Assembly: GCF_001598555.1 (NCBI RefSeq)
Contig: NZ_BCZE01000026.1
Coordinates: forward strand, 1-64,000
DNA: 64,000 nucleotides
Reading direction: 5' to 3'
From: Novosphingobium rosa NBRC 15208
GTDB lineage: Bacteria > Pseudomonadota > Alphaproteobacteria > Sphingomonadales > Sphingomonadaceae
Shown here: one piece after another, positions 58,064 to 64,000 of the stretch
How the letters are laid out: the number at the start of each line of letters is the position of its first letter
Position numbering within the stretch: position 1 is the stretch's first letter
Notes under the pieces: generated by a model
The model's database searches: none
Told to the model about the DNA's origin: nothing
Seen by the model: only the letters and a program-made list of their open reading frames with translations
Program-made: the position numbers and the translations under genes

Positions 58064-59188
58064 ATGGCCAACACCTACGACCAGTATCGCGAAGAGATGA
58101 TCGGCCGCGCCAATGTGACCGACACGCCCGAACTGATCGCCTATTACCGGCGGCTCGAAACGCTGGGCACCGGCGCGCTGTGGACCGTGGCCAACAAGAT
58201 CGAGCCGTGGGAACCGGCCTCCACCTCGGTGCCCTATCTATGGCGCTACAAGGATCTGCGCGAGGATGTGCTGCGCTCGCTCGAGCTGGTGACGCCCGAA
58301 CAGGCCGGGCGCCGCGTGGTCTATCTGGAAAATCCGGGCCGCAAGGATGTGGTGGCCGCCGTGGGCTGGCTCTATTCCGGGCTGCAGACCATGGCGCCAG
58401 GCGAATGCGCCTCCAGCCACCGCCATTCGGCCTCGGCGCTGCGTTTCATCATGGAGGGCAGCGGGGCCTTCACCAATGTCGACGGGCACAAGATGACGCT
58501 GGGGCGCAATGATTTCGTGCTGACCCCCAACGGCACCTGGCACGAGCATGGCGTGGCCGAGGACGGCACCAACTGCATCTGGCAGGACGGGCTCGACATT
58601 CCGCTGATGAATGCGCTCGACGCCAATTTCTATGAGGTTCACCCCGATCTGCAGCAGGTCGTCTCCTTCCCGGTGAATGACTCGCTGGGCATGTGGGCGG
58701 GCACCGCGCTGCGCCCCGCCGGAGAGATGTGGCGCAAGCCCTATTCGCCGCTGCTGAAGTATGAATGGGGCCCCACCTATGAGTCGCTGCTGCGCTATGC
58801 CGCCGTCAGCGAAGGCTCGCCCTATGACGGGCTGCTGATGGAATATGTCAACCCGCATACGGGCGGGCCGGTGATGCCGACGCTGGGCGCATCCATGCAA
58901 TTGCTGCGCGCAGGGTTTCACACCAAGGCGCATCGCCACACCGGCAGCTTCGTCTATCAATGCGCCAAGGGCCATGGCTATTCCATCATCAACGGCCAGC
59001 GCTTCGACTGGCAGGAACGCGACATTTTCGTGGTCCCCAGTTGGGCCTGGCACGAGCATGTCAACCTGTCGGACAGCGAAGACGCCTGCCTCTTCACCTT
59101 CAACGATCTGCCCGTGATGCGCTCACTTGGGCTCTGGCGTGAAGAGGCCTTCGGCGATTGCGGCGGCCATCAACCCATTCTTGCCTGA
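58064..59188 (+). CDS. Gentisate 1,2-dioxygenase-like bicupin
   Basis: A 374-residue bicupin ring-cleavage dioxygenase. The N-terminal cupin has the iron ligands in CASSHRHSASALRFIMEGSG and the second His in GTWHEHGVAEDG; the C-terminal cupin repeats the pattern (KAHRHTGSFVYQ, PSWAWHEHVNLS). Length and motifs fit gentisate or salicylate 1,2-dioxygenases, which open a hydroxylated benzoate ring to maleylpyruvate-type products. It lies 34 bp upstream of a fumarylacetoacetase-family hydrolase that would process the ring-cleavage product. It is divergent from the nitrilase. No maleylpyruvate isomerase is in the window. Confidence 0.88.
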   Translation: MANTYDQYREEMIGRANVTDTPELIAYYRRLETLGTGALWTVANKIEPWEPASTSVPYLWRYKDLREDVLRSLELVTPEQAGRRVVYLENPGRKDVVAAVGWLYSGLQTMAPGECASSHRHSASALRFIMEGSGAFTNVDGHKMTLGRNDFVLTPNGTWHEHGVAEDGTNCIWQDGLDIPLMNALDANFYEVHPDLQQVVSFPVNDSLGMWAGTALRPAGEMWRKPYSPLLKYEWGPTYESLLRYAAVSEGSPYDGLLMEYVNPHTGGPVMPTLGASMQLLRAGFHTKAHRHTGSFVYQCAKGHGYSIINGQRFDWQERDIFVVPSWAWHEHVNLSDSEDACLFTFNDLPVMRSLGLWREEAFGDCGGHQPILA

Positions 59189-59222
59189 TCCTTTTCAACC
59201 CTTTCACTTCGGGGGATTTTCC

Positions 59223-60137
59223 ATGCGTCTTGTCACTTACCGTTCCCATGTCGAGGCGCCGGCGCGTCTTGGCGCGCTGGTCGACACTCTGGTCGTCGAT
59301 CTGGCGGATTTCGGCGCCAGCCGTAACGTGCCGCTGCCCTCCACCATGCTGGAGTTTATCGATCTGGGGCCGCAAGCAGTTGCCGCGACAGCCGCACTGC
59401 TCGATGCCGCCAAGGGCATCTTCCCGCTGGGCACCGCTTTCCCGGCGGCCAATGTCAAGCTGCTGGCGCCCATCCCGCGCCCGCGCAAGAACATCTTCGG
59501 CATTGGCCTGAACTACACCGAGCATGTCGCGGAAAGCGCCAAGTCGCTCGACACCTCGGCGGAGCTGCCGCGCCAGCCGGTGATCTTCTCCAAGCCGCCG
59601 ACCTCGGTGATCGGCCCGGACGATGCCATCGTGCATAACGCCAAAATCACGCAGCAACTCGACTGGGAAGTCGAACTCGCCGCGATCATCGGCACCCGCG
59701 CCAAGGGCGTGGCGCGCGAGGATGCGCTGAACTATGTCTTCGGCTACACCGTCTGCATCGACATGAGCGCGCGTGATTGCCGCCGCGCGGGCCAGTGGAT
59801 CTACTCCAAGGGCCAGGACACCTTCGCGCCCATGGGCCCCTGCATCGTCACCGCCGACGAGATCCCCGATCCCCAGACGCTCGACCTGTGGTTGACCGTC
59901 AATGGCGTGGAAAAGCAGCGCAGCAACACCGCCTATATGCTCTTCAAGGTCGACGAGCTGGTCGCCGACATCAGCCAGGGCATCACGCTTGAGCCCGGCG
60001 ACATCATCGCCACCGGCACCCCCGCGGGCGTGGGCGCCGGTATGGACCCGCAGGAATGGGTGTGGCCCGGCGATGTGATCGTCGCCCATGTCGAAAAGCT
60101 TGGCACGCTGCGCCACAATGTGGTGGCCGCGGCCTGA
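59223..60137 (+). CDS. Fumarylacetoacetate-hydrolase-family protein
   Basis: A 304-residue FAH-family enzyme. The start at 59223 follows GGGGGA and gives MRLVTYRSHVEAPARLGALV. The C-terminal domain carries NIFGIGLNYTEHVAES, PVIFSKPPTSVIGPDDAIVH, LDWEVELAAIIGTRAKGV (metal-binding acidic residues), and GDIIATGTPAGVGAGMDPQE. In gentisate catabolism such enzymes hydrolyse maleyl- or fumarylpyruvate to pyruvate and a C4 acid. It follows the cupin dioxygenase by 34 bp and is probably cotranscribed, ending at the hairpin at 60169. Cytoplasmic. Confidence 0.9.
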   Translation: MRLVTYRSHVEAPARLGALVDTLVVDLADFGASRNVPLPSTMLEFIDLGPQAVAATAALLDAAKGIFPLGTAFPAANVKLLAPIPRPRKNIFGIGLNYTEHVAESAKSLDTSAELPRQPVIFSKPPTSVIGPDDAIVHNAKITQQLDWEVELAAIIGTRAKGVAREDALNYVFGYTVCIDMSARDCRRAGQWIYSKGQDTFAPMGPCIVTADEIPDPQTLDLWLTVNGVEKQRSNTAYMLFKVDELVADISQGITLEPGDIIATGTPAGVGAGMDPQEWVWPGDVIVAHVEKLGTLRHNVVAAA

Positions 60138-60168
60138 AGACCTCTCGCAAGAGAGCCCTACCGCCTCA

Positions 60169-60197
60169 AAGGGGCCCCTCACGGGGCCCCTTCTTTT
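60169..60197 (+). terminator. Rho-independent terminator of the dioxygenase/hydrolase operon
   Basis: A 10 bp stem (AAGGGGCCCC / GGGGCCCCTT) with a TCAC loop is followed by CTTTT, 31 bp after the FAH stop. Good intrinsic terminator. Confidence 0.85.
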
Positions 60198-60231
60198 ATG
60201 CCCTGTCGATCCGGGGCGGGGGAAACGCGAA

Positions 60232-60261
60232 CAGCCTCCCCAACACAGGCTGGGGAGGCTG
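60232..60261 (-). terminator. Hairpin after the SphA-like gene
   Basis: A perfect 10 bp stem (CAGCCTCCCC / GGGGAGGCTG) with a 10 bp loop lies 25 bp beyond the stop of the reverse-strand gene at 60286. No clear U-run follows on that strand, so efficiency is uncertain. Confidence 0.5.
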
Positions 60262-60285
60262 CTGTAACGGGCGCGCAGTTTCGCG

Positions 60286-61248
60286 TTATTTCGTCAGCGG
60301 GATAATCGCCTTGAGCCAGAATTTATCGCCCGCCGGGCGGTACTCGGCATGGAATTCATGCTGCCAGGTGCCAATCAGTTGCACCTTGCCAAGGCGATAG
60401 GCCACCGAAGGGCCAGCCGCGAAGACCTCGCCCTTGAAGCCGCGCAGGGCATCGATCGTCGCCTGCGCCGCCGCATTGTCGACCTTGTCCCTGGTCGTCT
60501 GCGCGTAATAATAGCCAGCAACGCCCAGCTTCCATGTGCCGATCTGCTGACCGGCGGCATAGTCGATATGAAACTCATTGCCCGAACGGTAAGCGGCGCC
60601 GGTTGGATTGAACGGCGTCACCATGGCATTATTGTTGGTGAAGTTTACATCATACATCAGCTTGGCATCGAGCGAAAAACCCTGCTTGCCATAATAGGCG
60701 ACCGCCGCGACGGGCTCGATGCTCCAGTAATTGCGCCCGATGTTCGAGAGTTTGGTGGGCTTGTAGCTGCCGGTGGGCATGGTGATGTCCAGCCCCGTCG
60801 TCACATGCACCCCATTGCGGAAATGCCAGCCCAGCATCACCGGATCGAGGATCACATCGCCCGCCCCGGTGGTCTCGTCCGCCATGCCCGCAGCGCCGAC
60901 ACGCAAATTCACGAAAGGCACGATGGCCTGCATGCCCCAGCTGGCGCCCAGCACCTGTTGCCCGGTCACATGGACGAGACGCACAATGGCCGCGTCGGCG
61001 CGGGCATGAAAGGCGGGCAGCAGCCCTGCCTGCCCCTGCCCATCGTTGAAGCGGTCCGCGCTGTAATGTTCGTAATAGCCCAGCAGATAGGTGCCAGGCG
61101 GCGGCAGCGCAGCACCGGTGTAGCCTTCCGCGCCATTGGGATAGACACCCCCGCCCACCTCGCCCGCCGATACCGGCTGCGCGCTGGCCACGCCAAGCAG
61201 CACCGCCGCGCCGAACAGCTGCTGGATCACTCTGTCCTTCTTCCTCAT
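60286..61248 (-). CDS. SphA/MetA-type outer-membrane protein (phenol-degradation family)
   Basis: A 320-residue exported beta-barrel protein resembling the SphA/phenol-MetA family found beside aromatic catabolic genes, thought to admit hydrophobic substrates. It has a signal peptide (FGAAVLLGVASAQPVSA), then GGGVYPNGAEGYTGAALPPP, PGTYLLGYYEHYSADRF, LDITMPTGSYKPTKLSNIGR and a barrel ending KFWLKAIIPLTK. The start at 61248 suits the GGGGGA site; an ATG six bases upstream lies too close to it. It lies 113 bp downstream of the CrtI-like gene and probably ends the StyA-led operon. Confidence 0.85.
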   Translation of the reverse strand: MRKKDRVIQQLFGAAVLLGVASAQPVSAGEVGGGVYPNGAEGYTGAALPPPGTYLLGYYEHYSADRFNDGQGQAGLLPAFHARADAAIVRLVHVTGQQVLGASWGMQAIVPFVNLRVGAAGMADETTGAGDVILDPVMLGWHFRNGVHVTTGLDITMPTGSYKPTKLSNIGRNYWSIEPVAAVAYYGKQGFSLDAKLMYDVNFTNNNAMVTPFNPTGAAYRSGNEFHIDYAAGQQIGTWKLGVAGYYYAQTTRDKVDNAAAQATIDALRGFKGEVFAAGPSVAYRLGKVQLIGTWQHEFHAEYRPAGDKFWLKAIIPLTK

Positions 61249-61361
61249 GCTCATTCCCCCTTCGCTGTTATCGAGACACGCCCGGTGCCTTGCGGAAGGG
61301 CGCATGGCTCCCCCGCCCGCATGCCGGACGTCTGGATGATGTTGGCTGCGGCCCCGGCCCA

Positions 61362-62954
61362 TCAGCCGATGGCGCGGCTCGCCAGATAACCCGACATGCC
61401 GCCCAGCCCCGGTCCGGGGTGGGTAGAGGCGCCGATATGCCAGAGCCGCTTCACCGGCGTGTTGTGTCCGCCCATCGCGCCTGCCGGGCGCCAGAGCAGA
61501 AACTGGTCGAGCGCACAGGAACCGGCATAGGGGTCGCCATCGACCAGATTGATGTTGAGCCCGGGCAGATCGCCCGGCCCGATCACATGGCGCCCGATGA
61601 TGCTTTCACGCAGGCCAGCGATATGCTGGCAGAGCCCGTCGATGATCCTTTCGGCATAGGCATCGCGGATCTGCGGCGTCCAGCGCCCGTCGGCGGGCAC
61701 GGCAATGCGCCCCGCAGCATCGCCGCGCAGCTGGCCGTCACGCGGCAACTCCTGAAGCTGAATCCACAGGATCGCCTTGCCTTGCGGCGCCCGCGAAGGG
61801 TCCAGCGCGGTGGGTTGCGCGACCACGATGGTCGGCTGCGCGGGTAACAGCCCCCGCTCGGCCTCGTTGACGGCCTGAGACACGGCATCGAGGCCCGGCG
61901 TCAGATGCAGCATCGCCACCTTGCCCAGCGCCGGATCGTGCCAGGCCGGGGGCGCATCGAGCGCCAGATGGATCTGCATCTCGCCCCGACCATAGCGATA
62001 GGCCGCCCCATCCTGCCGCGCCTGCGACAGTGCGGGCAGATCGGGCAGCAACCCGCCATAGAGCTGGGTGGGCGTGACATTGGCGACGACCGCGCGGCGC
62101 GCACGGATCACCTCGCCCGATGCCAGCCGCACCCCGCTGGCACGGCCCTTCTCGATCAGAATGTCGCTGACCGGCGCATCGGTGCGGATCTCGCCGCCAT
62201 GCTCTTCGATGATGGCGCGAAAACCCGCGACGATGCGGTCGCTGCCTCCCTCCACCATCGGGCTGCCGAACTGTTCGAGCGTCAGCAGGATCAGCTTGGC
62301 CATATGGCCCGACAAGGGCGCCTCGGGCGACAGGCCGACATGCAGGATCCATGGCGCGCACAAGGCCCGCAGCAGATCGGATTTGACTTTGCCTTCGAGC
62401 CAGTCACGGCAACTGCCCATCGCTTGGCCGATGGTACGGGTCAGCCCTCTGGGGCCACGCCTCAGCCCTTCGCCCAGCAGGATACGCAGCGATTTTCGGC
62501 CCCACAAGGCATTGCCCAGCATGCCGAACGTCAGCGCCGCACTGCTCTCGATGTCGGCCATGGCGCGCTGGAAGGCCGCACCCTCTCCCGGCCCCAGGGC
62601 CTCGAAAGCGGCGATATTGGCCTGACGATCCCGCCGCAGCAGCACGGCGCGGCCATCGGGCAGGACCGTGGCGGTGGGTGTCTCGCTGTTGACGAAACGC
62701 ACGCCCTTTTCCGCTAGCGCCGGGCCCAGTTCCGCGAAATGCGGCGCCGAGACGAACAGCGGATAGAGCGTGGAAAGCGTATCGTGGCGAAAGCCCGGCA
62801 GCGTCAGCTCCTCGGTGCGGATGCAGCCGCCCGCCACGCTGTTGCGCTCCAGCACGCAGACCTTGCGCCCGCGCCGCGCCAGCAGCGCCGCGCAGACCAG
62901 CGCGTTGATGCCGCTGCCGATCAGCACCACGTCGTGGCGCGGCGGAGCGCTCAT
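61362..62954 (-). CDS. CrtI-like FAD-dependent oxidoreductase
   Basis: A 530-residue phytoene-desaturase-like flavoprotein. The FAD site is DVVLIGSGINALVCAALLAR RGRKVCVLERN, then AGGCIRTEELTLPGFRHDT. The middle has GGSDRIVAGFRAIIEEHGGE and the C-terminal flavin segment LWHIGASTHPGPGLGGMSG. It overlaps the upstream flavin-reductase gene by four bases (ATGA) and so is coupled to the StyA/StyB-like pair. No carotenoid genes are nearby, so a carotenoid role is unlikely; it may oxidise or desaturate the product of the monooxygenase. Function inferred from context. Confidence 0.85.
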   Translation of the reverse strand: MSAPPRHDVVLIGSGINALVCAALLARRGRKVCVLERNSVAGGCIRTEELTLPGFRHDTLSTLYPLFVSAPHFAELGPALAEKGVRFVNSETPTATVLPDGRAVLLRRDRQANIAAFEALGPGEGAAFQRAMADIESSAALTFGMLGNALWGRKSLRILLGEGLRRGPRGLTRTIGQAMGSCRDWLEGKVKSDLLRALCAPWILHVGLSPEAPLSGHMAKLILLTLEQFGSPMVEGGSDRIVAGFRAIIEEHGGEIRTDAPVSDILIEKGRASGVRLASGEVIRARRAVVANVTPTQLYGGLLPDLPALSQARQDGAAYRYGRGEMQIHLALDAPPAWHDPALGKVAMLHLTPGLDAVSQAVNEAERGLLPAQPTIVVAQPTALDPSRAPQGKAILWIQLQELPRDGQLRGDAAGRIAVPADGRWTPQIRDAYAERIIDGLCQHIAGLRESIIGRHVIGPGDLPGLNINLVDGDPYAGSCALDQFLLWRPAGAMGGHNTPVKRLWHIGASTHPGPGLGGMSGYLASRAIG

Positions 62955-63424
62955 GCGAAGGCCTGATCGAGATGGCGATAGGCTCCGCCATAGAACAGCA
63001 GGGGAGCTGCTCCCGCGTCATCCTGCGCGTGGTGGAGCACCTCGCCCACGAACAGGCTGTGATCGCCCGCCGGCCAGACATCGCGCAGCCGGCACACCAG
63101 ATGGGCCAGCGCTCCGGCGATCATCGGCACGCCCATGATGGGGGTGAAGACGATGCGATCCTCTCCGGGGCGGCCTGCGAAATGGTTCGACAGGCCCTGT
63201 TGCGCGGCGGAGAGGATGTTGAGCCCGAAATCGCCTCCATCGCGCAGCATCTCGGCCATGCGCGTGCGGTTACCTAGACTGACCAGCACCAGCGCCGGGT
63301 CAAGCGAGACCGAGGTGAAGCTGTTGGCCGTCATGCCATGCACGTCACCCCCGCTTTCACAGCTGACGATGGTGACCCCGGTGGCGAAACGGCCGAAGGT
63401 CGATCGAAGCGCGTTGCGATCCAT
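62951..63424 (-). CDS. Flavin reductase (StyB-like)
   Basis: A 157-residue NAD(P)H:flavin oxidoreductase of the split-barrel family (LRSTFGRFATGVTIVS, HGMTANSFTSVSLDPALVLV, RDGGDFGLNILSAAQQGLSN HF). Such small components feed free reduced FAD to a two-component monooxygenase. It starts 3 bp after the stop of the StyA-like gene and overlaps the CrtI-like gene, so the three are coexpressed. The StyA partner next door strongly supports a StyB-type role. Confidence 0.9.
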   Translation of the reverse strand: MDRNALRSTFGRFATGVTIVSCESGGDVHGMTANSFTSVSLDPALVLVSLGNRTRMAEMLRDGGDFGLNILSAAQQGLSNHFAGRPGEDRIVFTPIMGVPMIAGALAHLVCRLRDVWPAGDHSLFVGEVLHHAQDDAGAAPLLFYGGAYRHLDQAFA

Positions 63425-63427
63425 GGC

Positions 63428-64000
63428 TCAGGCCGCCTCGGTCAGGAAATGGGCGGTCAGCGCGGGATCGCCGATGGTCGGGAAAAAGCGCCGCGGATCG
63501 TCGAAATTGTTGGCGAACCAATGGGCGACGCGGGGCTGCACGCAGGCCGCGCCCAGCAGTTCGACCATATGCGGCGGCGGCGGCATCAGCATGCCATTGG
63601 TCCAGGCCACGACATCGCGGGCATAGTCCCAATAACGGTCGAACGTCTGCTGCATCCAGGCCGCATCGAACGACTGACCCTCATTGGCCAGGATCGAGAC
63701 GAGATAGGAGGCCGCGCATTTGGCGGCATTGTTCGCCCCCTGCCCGGTGATGGGATCGTTGAGGCAGACTGCATCCCCCACGCCCAGCGCCTTCGCGCCC
63801 GAGGGCAAGGTCAGCACCGGCTTGCGCACCGTGGGCGGGAAACGGCCACACAACACCCCCAGATCGTCGGTCAGGCGGCAATCGCGGCTGCGCTCATACT
63901 CCCACGGCACATGGCGCTTGAGGATATGCAGGCTGATTTCCAGATGCTCCTCGGGGCTCGCGGTGGGGTTCCACAAATCCATCGGACCGCCGGGGATCGC
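63428..64000 (-). CDS. Styrene/indole monooxygenase oxygenase subunit (StyA-like, C-terminal part)
   Basis: The C-terminal ~190 residues of an FAD-dependent monooxygenase, cut by the right edge of the window. AIPGGPMDLWNPTASPEEHL, LGVGDAVCLNDPITGQGANN (FAD ribityl-binding DG-type motif) and NAAKCAASYLVSIL are characteristic of StyA-type enzymes, which epoxidise styrene or hydroxylate indole using reduced FAD from a separate reductase. The partner reductase gene lies 3 bp downstream. The FAD-binding N terminus lies outside the window. Whether the substrate is styrene, indole or another vinyl or heteroaromatic compound cannot be said. Confidence 0.88.
   Translation of the reverse strand, partial: AIPGGPMDLWNPTASPEEHLEISLHILKRHVPWEYERSRDCRLTDDLGVLCGRFPPTVRKPVLTLPSGAKALGVGDAVCLNDPITGQGANNAAKCAASYLVSILANEGQSFDAAWMQQTFDRYWDYARDVVAWTNGMLMPPPPHMVELLGAACVQPRVAHWFANNFDDPRRFFPTIGDPALTAHFLTEAA

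Noticed and set aside
1..64000. CRISPR arrays, rRNA and intact tRNA genes
   Set aside because: Looked for regularly spaced repeats and RNA gene landmarks and saw none; without a computed scan a small RNA could still be missed.

Overview
The window looks like chromosomal DNA of a sphingomonad alphaproteobacterium, probably Novosphingobium or a close relative. This is inferred from the high GC content, three large TonB-dependent receptors, a FecI/FecR/receptor signalling operon, and many small regulator-plus-enzyme catabolic units. No rRNA, tRNA, CRISPR array or intact mobile element was seen. Both ends cut through genes: frmA on the left and a styrene-monooxygenase-like gene on the right.

Layout. 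0-4.3 kb: formaldehyde detoxification (frmA), a LysR regulator, and a reactive-chlorine-response-like trio (AraC/RclR-type regulator divergent from an AhpD-like protein and an RclC/DUF417 membrane protein), then a TetR regulator. 4.4-10.5 kb: a TonB receptor followed by a secreted PI-PLC-type phospholipase C and a GH92 alpha-mannosidase, read here as a scavenging locus for mannosylated phosphoinositides or GPI glycans. 10.5-17.6 kb: cupin, glyoxalase, GST and LysR, OmpA, a 2-oxoglutarate oxygenase, then a secreted nucleoside hydrolase followed by adenine deaminase (purine salvage). 17.7-19.3 kb: gene remnants including a degraded phage-type integrase. 19.4-30.5 kb: a peroxiredoxin, then a two-armed catabolic cluster. 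Its leftward arm is a DUF3830 protein, an FAD amino-acid oxidase, an aminotransferase and a MarR regulator. Its rightward arm is a TonB receptor, an MFS transporter, an aspartoacylase-like deacylase and a large alpha/beta hydrolase.

31-38.7 kb: an inositol-monophosphatase-family enzyme divergent from a DeoR regulator and MFS exporter, several orphan genes, a methyltransferase, a lipoprotein and a MipA-type outer-membrane protein. 38.9-42.8 kb: overlapping sigma factor, anti-sigma factor and STN-containing TonB receptor. 43-56.3 kb: a string of small regulator/enzyme pairs (TrmO-like methyltransferase, AHL-lactonase with LysR, reductase with HxlR, Lrp with LysE, NmrA, YciI with a GlxA-type regulator, MarR-GNAT fusion). 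This stretch contains several damaged genes: a frameshifted haloalkane dehalogenase, an alcohol dehydrogenase with an internal deletion, an esterase/decarboxylase remnant and an IS5-family remnant.

56.4-64 kb: an aromatic/nitrile catabolic block. A nitrilase and flavin reductase diverge from a gentisate-dioxygenase-like cupin and a fumarylacetoacetase-family hydrolase. These face an operon of StyA-like monooxygenase, StyB-like flavin reductase, CrtI-like FAD oxidoreductase and a SphA/MetA-type outer-membrane protein.

The best candidates for undescribed biology are the PI-PLC/GH92/TonB locus (4.4-10.5 kb), the DUF3830/oxidase/aminotransferase/deacylase cluster (20.3-30.5 kb) and the StyA-nitrilase-gentisate block (56.4-64 kb). 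All functions were assigned by reading motifs and recalling families; no database search was run.
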